Assembly (NCBI GenBank): GCA_031367105.1
Contig: JANLPG010000129.1
Location: forward strand, 35,755 to 99,754
Length of the DNA stretch: 64,000 nucleotides
Direction of reading: 5' to 3'
DNA from: Palsa-1233 sp031367105
GTDB lineage: Bacteria > Gemmatimonadota > Gemmatimonadetes > Gemmatimonadales > GWC2-71-9
The notes under the pieces are model-generated. The model did not search any database, had not been told where the DNA came from, and saw only the letters and a list, made by a program, of their open reading frames with translations. Positions 16,928 through 24,601 of the stretch are shown here, one piece after another. A program made the translations under genes and the position numbers. Position 1 is the stretch's first letter, and the number at the start of each line of letters is the position of its first letter.

Positions 16928-17950
16928 ATGCCAGCACCGCTCGACCTGAAGACCCTCGCCGCCGGCGATGCATTGCACCACCCGCTGCTGGTGCTCGACG
17001 TGATTGCCAAAAGTGGCGATCACCCCCGAACCACACTCGTCCTCGGCAATCGCACCGGACGGATCGAGACCTCACCCTTCTGGGCGGGACGCGACGAGGC
17101 GATCAAGGGCATCGGCAAGGGGATGCAGGTGCAGGTCCTTGGCCAGGTGACGCGCTACCGCGAGTCGCTCCAGCTCGAGGTGACCTCGCTCCGCCCGCTG
17201 CCCCACGGGAGCGTGCCGCTCACCGATCTGGTGCCGAGCGTGGGAGCGGTGGAGAAATACTGGCAGTTCATCGACGACCTGCGCCAGAAGTTCACCGCCC
17301 CCAGACTGCGTGCCGTCGTCGATCTCTTTTACACGAACGAGGCCTTCCGAGAGCGTTATGAGCAATGCCCGGGTGCCCCCGGTACCGGCCATCACGCCGC
17401 GCTTGGTGGCCTGCTGCAGCACACCTGCGAGGTGGTTTCGATCGGTCGCCAGATCGCACGGATCGCGCACGCCGACGAGGAGATCGTGATCGCCGGCGCG
17501 TTGCTGCACGACATCGGAAAGCTCGAGGCCTACTCCTGGAGCAGCGGCGTCTTCGAGACCACCGAACGCGGCCGGATGATCGGGCACGTCGTCGAGGGTG
17601 TCCTGATGCTGCGTGATGCCCTCCACGCCGCCACGGCGGCACCGTGCACCGCCGAAGAGCAGATGCTCCTCGAGCACCTCATTCTTTCGCATCACGGCTT
17701 GCTCGAATACGGTGCCCCGGTGCGCCCACTGACACTCGAAGCCGAGATCCTTCACACCGCCGACAACGCGAGCGCCAAGACTGCGGCCATCACCGAAGCG
17801 TACGCCTCAACCGAGTACTTCCCCGGCGAGGCACGGGTCGCTGCACGGCGGGTCTGGCAGCTCGACAATCGCTGGCTGGTCCGGCTGGCTGCCGATTTCG
17901 GGCGCGCGGCCGGTGGGGGAAAAGACGAAGCGGCCGATCAGACAAGCTGA
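16928..17950 (+). CDS. YhaM-like 3'-5' exoribonuclease (OB fold plus HD domain)
   Basis: A 340-residue cytoplasmic enzyme. The N-terminal OB-fold nucleic-acid-binding domain (about 5-100) contains TTLVLGNRTGRIETSPFWAG and GMQVQVLGQVTRY. The HD domain (about 150-320) has PGTGHHAALGGLLQHTCEVV, the metal pair ALLHDIGKLEAY and HLILSHHGLLEYG. This is the YhaM/CBF1 architecture, an Mn- or Co-dependent 3'-5' exonuclease acting on RNA and single-stranded DNA. ATG start at 16928; upstream in-frame codons are in antisense sequence of the Fis-type gene and are not used. Confidence 0.85.
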   Translation: MPAPLDLKTLAAGDALHHPLLVLDVIAKSGDHPRTTLVLGNRTGRIETSPFWAGRDEAIKGIGKGMQVQVLGQVTRYRESLQLEVTSLRPLPHGSVPLTDLVPSVGAVEKYWQFIDDLRQKFTAPRLRAVVDLFYTNEAFRERYEQCPGAPGTGHHAALGGLLQHTCEVVSIGRQIARIAHADEEIVIAGALLHDIGKLEAYSWSSGVFETTERGRMIGHVVEGVLMLRDALHAATAAPCTAEEQMLLEHLILSHHGLLEYGAPVRPLTLEAEILHTADNASAKTAAITEAYASTEYFPGEARVAARRVWQLDNRWLVRLAADFGRAAGGGKDEAADQTS

Positions 17951-18275
17951 TCGACCGCTTCACATTCCGCCGCCTGCGCTCGGGGGCGCCACGTCGGGAT
18001 GGGTGCTGTGGGTCAGAGCGGCTCGCGGACCACTCGCCCACAGGGCTCTCCGAGGCACCGGATCGGAGAGGACGAGACGCGCGAAACGCCCCATCAGCTT
18101 CTTGCTAAGCTAGGGGCGTGCCAGAATCCCGCAAGTGCCTGATTCTATTCGGGTTAGCTCATTTCAACGTGGAAGCTTTGTGGCTTCGAACTCAGCGCCG
18201 CTTCGTCACTTGCCGGCTTTGTCCACGCAATGTGGAGATGTTGATCCACAATTCCACGTCCTGATTACCGCCGCG
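17951..18275. other. 325-base intergenic region between convergent genes
   Basis: No credible reading frame. It contains a well-formed hairpin at 18086-18119 (listed separately) and a six-pair hairpin TGTGGA/TCCACA at 18231-18250, close to the end of the minus-strand gene. The block 17990-18070 is rich in short GC complementarities (GGGTGCTGTGGG, CCCACAGGGC) but I can match it to no tRNA, SRP, tmRNA, RNase P or 6S motif. Base composition is less GC-rich from 18120 to 18260 than in neighbouring genes. Confidence 0.5.
18086..18119. terminator. Hairpin, candidate bidirectional terminator
   Basis: ACGCCCC (18086-18092) pairs with GGGGCGT (18113-18119), and inside it AGCTT (18096-18100) with AAGCT (18107-18111), leaving a six-base loop. 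It sits between the convergent YhaM-like and 18276 genes. No U tract follows on either strand. Confidence 0.45.
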
Positions 18276-18851
18276 CTACATATTGATCGCCGACCTGAAG
18301 CCCTTCGGATCCATCGGAATCTGCAATGTCTTCAGCAAGACGTTGAGCTTCCATTCGTACTTCTTGACGGCATCCGCGGAGGCCAGTGCGATGCGGAAGA
18401 GCGGCTCTTCAGTGGGGCCCTTCGGCGCGGCGAGAGCGGCTTCCAGTGTTTTGTCGCACCCCTTCATCGCCCGCTCAAGGTCGCCAAGCCCCTTGGTGTA
18501 ATCGAGGATTACCGCCTTGCCTCGGGTATCGCTGGTGCCGACCGCAGCCATCCTGGTCCGCATCACGGCGGTCGCACGGGTGGCGCGAGTGCACTCCGAC
18601 CGAAGAGTCCGCGCAGACGAAACCACCACTGCAGGGGAGTTCCCCACCTTGGCGCGCACCAGCCGCGCCGATACCGCATCGACCGCATAGAGCGTGTCGC
18701 GCAGAATCAGGACATCGGACTTCAGCTTCTGACGCATTGGATCGAGCTTTACCTCTTCACCGAAGATCTGCGCCTGAGCCAGCAGCGGCGCGCCTGCCAA
18801 CGGTGCAGCGACCACGACCAGCCCCAGGAGTGCCACGAATCGATACATCAC
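18276..18851 (-). CDS. Exported helical protein of unknown function
   Basis: A 191-residue protein with a signal peptide (residues 1-28, ending near LLAQA). The mature part is predominantly helical and has two cysteines (RSECTRAT and MKGCDKTLE), possibly a disulfide. I recognise no domain. It overlaps the upstream gene by four bases (ATGA at 18848-18851), so they are co-translated. Confidence 0.65.
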   Translation of the reverse strand: MMYRFVALLGLVVVAAPLAGAPLLAQAQIFGEEVKLDPMRQKLKSDVLILRDTLYAVDAVSARLVRAKVGNSPAVVVSSARTLRSECTRATRATAVMRTRMAAVGTSDTRGKAVILDYTKGLGDLERAMKGCDKTLEAALAAPKGPTEEPLFRIALASADAVKKYEWKLNVLLKTLQIPMDPKGFRSAINM

Positions 18852-19462
18852 GAATCAATCCCCACTTCGATGTAACGCCAGGTCGCTTCACCAGCATCGT
18901 CGCCGATGAACAGCGCCCCCCCGGCGGAAGCTGCGAACCATCCCGCGACCAGTCGGCGCGGCCCATCCAGCTCTTGTACGATCGGCGCCAGCCAGCGGCG
19001 CAGATGCCGCAGCTCCGGCGCCCGGCGCCCCAGCTGCGCGAACAGCGCCCCGGCTCCTCCCGTCGCACGAAGGAAGTGCGCCAGCGCGTTGGCCCGATCG
19101 CCGAAACCGATCGCCATCACCCCAGGCTCATTCAACAGCAGTTCGCCGTCGTACGCCTCGAGGCGGAGCGCGTCGAGGCGGGGCCCCAAAAAGATGAAGC
19201 GACGCCCCTCGGGCGTCCGCCGCTCGACCACGGCTGCGGCCGTCTCGTCGGTGAGCCGTCCGGCGTGGAGCAGGTCGTCATCCGGGAGGACTCCGACGAC
19301 GCGAGTCCACTCCAGCGCCCCGAGTGCCTGCTCTACCGGGCAGCCGATGGCGTCGTCGAAGGCGACGACGCGGGGCGATTCCCCGGCGCGCAGGATACAG
19401 TGCGCGAGGGCCTCGGCCCGGTCGGTGAAGCTGCGGACAACCAGCGAAGTGGGGGACGACAT
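18848..19462 (-). CDS. Cytoplasmic protein of unknown function
   Basis: A 204-residue soluble protein, alpha/beta-like (VVAFDDAIGCPVEQALGALE, RRFIFLGPRLDALRLEAYDG), no signal peptide, no motif I can assign. The ATG at 19462 is chosen because more upstream codons run into the divergent MCP gene. It is divergent from that MCP gene with an 82-base gap and coupled to the exported protein downstream. Confidence 0.55.
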   Translation of the reverse strand: MSSPTSLVVRSFTDRAEALAHCILRAGESPRVVAFDDAIGCPVEQALGALEWTRVVGVLPDDDLLHAGRLTDETAAAVVERRTPEGRRFIFLGPRLDALRLEAYDGELLLNEPGVMAIGFGDRANALAHFLRATGGAGALFAQLGRRAPELRHLRRWLAPIVQELDGPRRLVAGWFAASAGGALFIGDDAGEATWRYIEVGIDS

Positions 19463-19544
19463 AGCCGGGATGATAGACCAGGCAGCGGACCTCGGAAAGG
19501 GGCTCCCGCTTGCCAAGGCGCTCTGTTCGCCCGCACCATTCAGC

Positions 19545-21203
19545 ATGGCTGATCTTCCGTCCCTCCGCAGCAGAGTCACCGCAGGGACGGCACTCCTGCT
19601 CCTTCTGGTCTTCGCGATGACGCTCCTGGGCGTCTCGGCCGTCAATTCCCTGGACACGGCGGTCCGCGAAGAACTGGTCACGGTTCGGGAGCGCACCGTC
19701 CTCGCCCAGACCATCACGCGCGAGGTGGTGACGGCCATCCGCGACGGTGACGCACTGTCGGTGCGGCCCGACTCGGCCCAGCAGGTCGAGCTCGACTCGG
19801 CGTTCGCTGCCATCCGGGCTGCCACCCTCGCCTATACCCAGTCCGAGCTCACCCCGGCCGAACTCCGCTCGGTCACCCGCGTCGGCGTCCTTGCGAGCGA
19901 ACTTGCCCGCCGGTCTCCCGGGGGCTCCGCCGCCACCGGGCTGGCCCGAGCTCCGGTGGCCGATTCCCTGCTCGATGAGGTCCGGGCGCTCAGTGCCGTA
20001 CAGGAGGCCGCTGCCTCGGCGCGGGCAGCGAATCTCGCGAAGAGCAGTGAGGATCGAAGGTTCATTGTCTGGATTCTCTTCGTGGTGGCGCTCGTCATCG
20101 GCGCCGGCTCGGCCGTCACCACCGTGCGTGCCGTGATCCTGCCGTTGCGCCGAATGATCGAGGCCACCGAACGGGTCGGAGCAGGCGACCTGCGTCCGCT
20201 TGACCTGGGACCTATGCCGAGCGAACTCGGTGTCCTTGCTGCAGCAGTGCGACGGATGAGCGAGGGGCTGCGAGGGGTGGTTGGAAGCGTCGCCGACGTT
20301 TCCGCCTCACTGACCGAAAACGCCGCGCAACTCAATTCCCGCTCCGAGCAGCTGACCGAGAGTGCGACCCAGGTGTCGCGGGCGATCGGCGAGGTCTCCG
20401 CCAGTGCTGAGCGGCAGGCGACCGGAATGCGCGAGAGCGACATCGCCCTGGGAGACCTCCGCGCGGCGGCAGCTCGGAGCTCGGGTGCCGGTCAGCGGGT
20501 GGTGGCGGTTGCCGATGGGATTCGTCGAACCGCCGCGACCAACCAGGGACACCTCGGCGCGGCCTCGGCAACCCTCCTGGAACTCCACGAGGTGGTCGAG
20601 CGCACCATCAGCTCCGTCGATCGGCTCACCGACGCCGCAGCGGCCGTGTCCGAGTTCGTCGCCCTGACCGGCCAATTGGCGGCCCAGACTGAATTGCTGG
20701 CGCTGAACGCAGCGATTGAAGCGGCCCGGGCCGGGGAAGCGGGCGAGGGATTCGCGGTGGTGGCCGGAGAGATTCGGCAACTCGCCGAGACCAGCGCCGA
20801 GGGTGCGCGCCGGATTGCCAAAACGGTGGCCACGCTCGACGATCAGGTCCGCCTGGTCGCTGCAACGGTGGGGGCTGGCAAGGAACGAGTCGCCGGGGTG
20901 GAAGGCGTGGCCGACGGAGTGACCCGGGCGCTGGCGGAGATCGTCGGCGCGGTCGAAGAAGTCTCCTCCGCGGCCGGAACCGTAGCACGCGAGGCGGCGG
21001 CCCACCGCGAACTCGCCGATCGGCTGGCAGCCACCGGGGCCGACGTGGCCCGCTCGGCTCAGGTCAACGCCCACGCCGCGCAGGCCGTCACCGACTCCGC
21101 CCTCGAGCAATCGTCCGCCACTCAGGAAATCGCAACGGCGGCGACCACTCTGGTGGCCACCGCCGATCGACTCACTCGCCTGGTGAAAGGCTTCCGACTC
21201 TAG
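19545..21203 (+). CDS. Methyl-accepting chemotaxis protein
   Basis: A 552-residue transmembrane receptor. TM1 is at about 12-32 (GTALLLLLVFAMTLLGVSAV), a helical periplasmic sensor of about 130 residues follows, TM2 is at about 172-192 (FIVWILFVVALVIGAGSAV), then HAMP (VILPLRRMIEATERVGAGDL) and a long signalling domain with the hairpin tip region TELLALNAAIEAARAGEAGE and GFAVVAGEIRQLAETSAEGA. No chemotaxis kinase genes are nearby, so it signals to a Che array encoded elsewhere. ATG at 19545. Its 3' end overlaps the convergent histone-like gene by four bases. Confidence 0.9.
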   Translation: MADLPSLRSRVTAGTALLLLLVFAMTLLGVSAVNSLDTAVREELVTVRERTVLAQTITREVVTAIRDGDALSVRPDSAQQVELDSAFAAIRAATLAYTQSELTPAELRSVTRVGVLASELARRSPGGSAATGLARAPVADSLLDEVRALSAVQEAAASARAANLAKSSEDRRFIVWILFVVALVIGAGSAVTTVRAVILPLRRMIEATERVGAGDLRPLDLGPMPSELGVLAAAVRRMSEGLRGVVGSVADVSASLTENAAQLNSRSEQLTESATQVSRAIGEVSASAERQATGMRESDIALGDLRAAAARSSGAGQRVVAVADGIRRTAATNQGHLGAASATLLELHEVVERTISSVDRLTDAAAAVSEFVALTGQLAAQTELLALNAAIEAARAGEAGEGFAVVAGEIRQLAETSAEGARRIAKTVATLDDQVRLVAATVGAGKERVAGVEGVADGVTRALAEIVGAVEEVSSAAGTVAREAAAHRELADRLAATGADVARSAQVNAHAAQAVTDSALEQSSATQEIATAATTLVATADRLTRLVKGFRL

Positions 21204-21868
21204 CGCTTCTTCCGGGCCGGTGCTGGCTTGGCGGCCGGCTTGGCCGGAGCTTTCCCAGGGGCCTTGGCCGGTGGCTTCGCCGGCGCCTTGGCAACCGGCT
21301 TGACAGGGGCCTTGGCGACCGCCTTGGCGACCGGCTTGGCGACCGGCTTGGGGGCGGCCTTCGGCAGTACTTTGGCTGCCGCTTTCGGGGTGGGTTTCGG
21401 CGCCGCTTTGGCGGCCGGGGGCGGAGGCTTCGGGGCAGGCTTTGCCAGTTCTGCCTTCGGTGCCGGCGAGGCCTTGGCGGCGGCCGGAGCGGGGGTCAGC
21501 TGTGCCACCGCCGCTGCTGGCACAGGCGGCTTAGCGGGCTCCGGAGACCTTGGGGCGGGTGCGGTCGAGAAGGGCTTCGGCGGAAGCTTCTTCACCTTTT
21601 CGACGACGACCTCGATCTTCTTGGGACGGGAGGCGACCACCACCCGCAGTTCTGCCAGAACGGTATCGACTTCGTCCTGGGTCAACAGATTCCGACGCAC
21701 TCCGAACCGCAATAACTCCTCAGCGTGGGCGGCGTCAAACTCCTCCAACCCAGCAGCAGCCCGCGAAAGCGCGACAATAGCGTTAGCCACCGGGCTGCGG
21801 AGCACGGCGGCGATGCCCGGAAGGGCTTCCATCAAGGATGAGATCTGGGGCGCGGCCAGCTCGGTCAT
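21200..21868 (-). CDS. Histone H1-like protein with Lys/Ala/Pro-rich tail
   Basis: A 222-residue protein. Residues 1-90 are an ordered helical domain (SSLMEALPGIAAVLRSPVAN, FDAAHAEELLRFGVRRNLLT). From about 100 to the end it is low complexity: PAPKAELAKPAPKPPPPAAK, then KPVAKPVAKAVAKAPVKPVA and a closing PAARKKR-like basic end, all strongly positive. Such AKP tails resemble eukaryotic H1 and bacterial HctA/AlgP/Hc1-type proteins, which bind DNA non-specifically. DNA binding here is inference; I do not recognise the N-terminal domain. ATG start at 21868. Confidence 0.65.
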   Translation of the reverse strand: MTELAAPQISSLMEALPGIAAVLRSPVANAIVALSRAAAGLEEFDAAHAEELLRFGVRRNLLTQDEVDTVLAELRVVVASRPKKIEVVVEKVKKLPPKPFSTAPAPRSPEPAKPPVPAAAVAQLTPAPAAAKASPAPKAELAKPAPKPPPPAAKAAPKPTPKAAAKVLPKAAPKPVAKPVAKAVAKAPVKPVAKAPAKPPAKAPGKAPAKPAAKPAPARKKR

Positions 21869-22024
21869 ACGGGCCCTCGGAAAAGGCCGAACGTAGACGA
21901 TCGGCCACCCCGCCGTCAAGAGATCAGGCGGTTGTCCCCTTGACGGGGTCACCAGAACTGCCTAGCTAGGAAGGACGCGAAACGGCCGGGATTCCCTCGG
22001 TCTGCTGCGTGGAAAGGACCCGCA

Positions 22025-22261
22025 ATGGGCCGGCGCCACGTCAAGGAGTTTCGCCCGGACGAGGCCTTGAGCCTCATCAGCGCCGACCGCGAAGGGAAGC
22101 AATTGAGGTGCCCGTCCTGTGGCAGCGAATCGGTGGAAAGGACCCCGCCGCGCCCCGGTGACGGAAGCCCGACCCCCGGCCGAGTCGGACTGATCTGCGG
22201 TGCGTGTGGTCGGGTGGTCTCGTATATCGATCGAGGCGAAGTCCCCGCCGCTCTGCACTGA
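22025..22261 (+). CDS. Small zinc-ribbon protein (78 aa)
   Basis: ATG with an AAGGA-type Shine-Dalgarno (GGAAAGGACCCGCA before the ATG). Four cysteines in two CxxC knuckles, CPSC (about residue 30) and CGAC (about 60), form a single zinc ribbon; the linker carries basic residues. No other domain. Function unknown, possibly nucleic-acid or protein binding. It stands alone on the plus strand between two minus-strand genes. Confidence 0.65.
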   Translation: MGRRHVKEFRPDEALSLISADREGKQLRCPSCGSESVERTPPRPGDGSPTPGRVGLICGACGRVVSYIDRGEVPAALH

Positions 22262-22330
22262 GCCGTCCGCGCGATACCCGCAGCTCACCGCAGGCAACCC
22301 GGGAGGTCCTTCCCGCGGGGTGCCGATGCG

Positions 22331-23044
22331 CTATTCCGGAACGTGAAAGATTCGCTTCCAGCGCACTTCCGTGAAGAACGGGAACGCCTTCCAACTCTCC
22401 GCGTCGTAGCTGAAATACACGAGGAGCGGTCGGCCCCTCACATTCGCTCGGGGGAGAAAGCCCCAGTAGCGGCCGTCGTAGGAGCCATCGCGATTGTCCC
22501 CCATCACGAAGAGCGATTCCGGCGGCACCACCACCGGCCCCCAGGCGTGCAGGTCGGGGGCGTAGCCCTCGGGCACTGTGCCGGCATAGTGCTTCACCTG
22601 CCATTCGCGCATCCGGGCCCGCATCACCGGGTCTTCGGTCCGACCGGGTTCGTCGTTGCGGGCGTAGGGTTCAGTCAATCGCCTGCCATTGCGATACAGC
22701 ACGCCGCTTGTCATCTGCAGTGTGTCGCCGGGGATTCCGATCAGCCGCTTGACGACCTTGAGATCCTCCTCGACTGAATCGAAGACCACGATGTCGCCCC
22801 GCTCCGGCTCGCGCACCGCCGGGAGCCGCTTATGGATCAGCGGCACCTCCGCCCCATAGAGGAACTTGTTGACGAAAAGGAAATCGCCGATCAGGAGTGT
22901 GTTCTGCATACTCCCGGACGGAATCCGGAATGCCTCGACCAGGAACGTGCGCAGGAAAAGCCACACCACCAGGGCAATGGTGATGGACTTGACCCACTCG
23001 ATGAACCATCGCCCGATGGAAGCGCCGCGTCCCGGAGCCGCCAT
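22331..23044 (-). CDS. lepB: Signal peptidase I
   Basis: A 237-residue inner-membrane protease that removes signal peptides. One N-terminal helix (about 18-36), catalytic Ser45 in RIPSGSMQNTL, catalytic Lys99 in VKRLIGIPGD, and the box FVMGDNRDGSYDGRYWGFLP near residue 190. All five family boxes are visible. ATG with Shine-Dalgarno AGGAG. It ends a long minus-strand run of genes for exported proteins, three bases after the TolB-like gene. Confidence 0.93.
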   Translation of the reverse strand: MAAPGRGASIGRWFIEWVKSITIALVVWLFLRTFLVEAFRIPSGSMQNTLLIGDFLFVNKFLYGAEVPLIHKRLPAVREPERGDIVVFDSVEEDLKVVKRLIGIPGDTLQMTSGVLYRNGRRLTEPYARNDEPGRTEDPVMRARMREWQVKHYAGTVPEGYAPDLHAWGPVVVPPESLFVMGDNRDGSYDGRYWGFLPRANVRGRPLLVYFSYDAESWKAFPFFTEVRWKRIFHVPE

Positions 23045-23047
23045 CGA

Positions 23048-24121
23048 TCACTCCTTCCAGTCGGCGATGAAGAGGTCGGTCTCGCCCGCGGTCTTGCCGT
23101 GCCGGTTGGATGCGAACACCAGCTTCCGGCCATCGGGCGAAAACATCGGGAAGCCATCGAATTCGCCCGACGTGGTGACCTTCTCCAGTCCCGTGCCGTC
23201 GGTGTGGACGATGAAGAGGTCGAAGTTCCGGCCACGCGGATTCTCGAAGTTCGAGGCGAAGATGATCCGCTTGCCATCGGGGTGGAAGAACGGCGCAAAG
23301 TTCGCCCCACCCAGGTGGGTGATCTGGTGCGGATTGCTCCCGTCGGCATCGGCCATCCACAGCTCGAGCTTGGAGGGCCGTACCAGGCGCCGGCCCAGCA
23401 GCGACTTGTAGTCGGCCGAATCGGCTGTGGTGACAGGATACTGCGCCCGCCACAGAATGGATTTGCCGTCGGGCGAGAAGAACGCGCCCCCGTCGTAGCC
23501 GACACGGTTGGTGATTCGCCTGATGCCAGTGCCATCCGACTGCATCACGTACAGGTCGATATCGCCGTCGCGGGTTGACGTGAAGATGATCGTCTTCCCA
23601 TCGGGCGATGCGGTGCCCTCCGCGTTGTAGAAGCCGTTGTTGGTGATCTGCCGAGTGTCAGAGCCGTCGGGATTGGCGGTATAGATCTCGAAATGGCCCA
23701 GCGGCCAGACGTAGCCGAGCGAGCGGTCCACCGGTGGCGGGCAGTTGGGGTCGTTCGCGGCGGTCGAGGCGTAGAGGATGCGCCGGTCCCGTTCAATGAA
23801 GTAGCCGCAGGTCGTCCGGCCCTTGCCATTCGACACCCGCCGGAGCTTCGAGCCGTCGATGTTCATCACGTATTCCTGATCACACCCCGAGTCAACTTCG
23901 GTCTGGCGCTGAAAGATCAGCCGCTTGCCATCGGCGGAGAAATACGATTCGGCGTTGTTGCCACCGAAGGTCAGCTGCCGGATGTTCGCGAGATGGCGTT
24001 CGCCCGGCTCCGGGGCCCAGCGCACGCGGGAAGCACCGTGGGGTGCGCAACTACCGAGGACCGCCGCTCCGGAGAGCACAAGCATCGTGGTACGAATGGT
24101 CAACCTCACTGAAGATGTCAC
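23048..24121 (-). CDS. TolB-like PD40 beta-propeller lipoprotein
   Basis: A lipoprotein of about 357 residues. The signal has the lipobox LGSC (about residues 20-23). Six PD40/WD40-like blades follow, each with an SPDGK/SADGK signature: YFSADGKRLIFQRQ, ASPDGKTIIFTSTRDGDIDL, FFSPDGKSILW and MFSPDGRKLVFASNRHGKTA. It resembles the TolB C-terminal propeller but lacks the TolB N-terminal domain. The GTG at 24121 is chosen because GGTGGAG lies nine bases upstream; it begins four bases after the peroxiredoxin stop codon. Confidence 0.8.
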   Translation of the reverse strand: MTSSVRLTIRTTMLVLSGAAVLGSCAPHGASRVRWAPEPGERHLANIRQLTFGGNNAESYFSADGKRLIFQRQTEVDSGCDQEYVMNIDGSKLRRVSNGKGRTTCGYFIERDRRILYASTAANDPNCPPPVDRSLGYVWPLGHFEIYTANPDGSDTRQITNNGFYNAEGTASPDGKTIIFTSTRDGDIDLYVMQSDGTGIRRITNRVGYDGGAFFSPDGKSILWRAQYPVTTADSADYKSLLGRRLVRPSKLELWMADADGSNPHQITHLGGANFAPFFHPDGKRIIFASNFENPRGRNFDLFIVHTDGTGLEKVTTSGEFDGFPMFSPDGRKLVFASNRHGKTAGETDLFIADWKE

Positions 24122-24125
24122 GCCA

Positions 24126-24584
24126 TCACTCCACCAGCGCCGCGAGCACCCGAGCGGCGTGCCCCTTGGTTCGCACTCTCGGGAAGCATCGTTCGATCCT
24201 TCCCGCGGCGTCAATCACGAACGTGGTGCGGATCATTCCGACGACCGCGCGCCCGTACAACGATTTTTCACCCCAGACGCCGTACGCCGTGGCGACGGCG
24301 TGGTCGGGGTCCGACAGCAACGAAAACGGCAAGCCATACTTCTTGCGAAACCGCTGATGTGCCGCCGGCGGATCCGGCGAGATTCCCACCACGACCGCAC
24401 CTGTCGCCACCAGCTCCGACCAGCCGTCACGGAACTCGCAGGCCTGAGCCGTGCACGTGGGAGTGTCGTCCTGAGGGTAAAAGTACACGACGAGGCGCCG
24501 TCCCTCGAAATCCGCCAGCGACACGGCGTTCCCCGCCTGATCGGGGAGGGTGAACGGTGGCGCCGGTTCGCCGATGGCAGGCAT
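24126..24584 (-). CDS. bcp: Thioredoxin-dependent peroxiredoxin, Bcp/PrxQ type
   Basis: About 152 residues. Peroxidatic Cys in YPQDDTPTCTAQACEFRD (PxxxTxxC), resolving Cys five residues later as in PrxQ, then GVSPD-like VVGISPDPPAAHQRFRKKYG and FVIDAAGRIER. It reduces hydroperoxides with thioredoxin. ATG at 24584 has a CCGGAG Shine-Dalgarno at eight bases; a GTG at 24605 that overlaps the M14 stop (GTGA) is an alternative start giving 159 residues. Part of the run of genes from 28.5 to 22.3 kb. Confidence 0.88.
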   Translation of the reverse strand: MPAIGEPAPPFTLPDQAGNAVSLADFEGRRLVVYFYPQDDTPTCTAQACEFRDGWSELVATGAVVVGISPDPPAAHQRFRKKYGLPFSLLSDPDHAVATAYGVWGEKSLYGRAVVGMIRTTFVIDAAGRIERCFPRVRTKGHAARVLAALVE

Positions 24585-24601
24585 CCGTACTACTCCGGAG
24601 C

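Noticed and set aside
17990..18070. Possible SRP RNA or tRNA in the 17951-18275 gap
   Set aside because: No GGAA tetraloop region, no T arm, no tRNA cloverleaf; only short complementarities.
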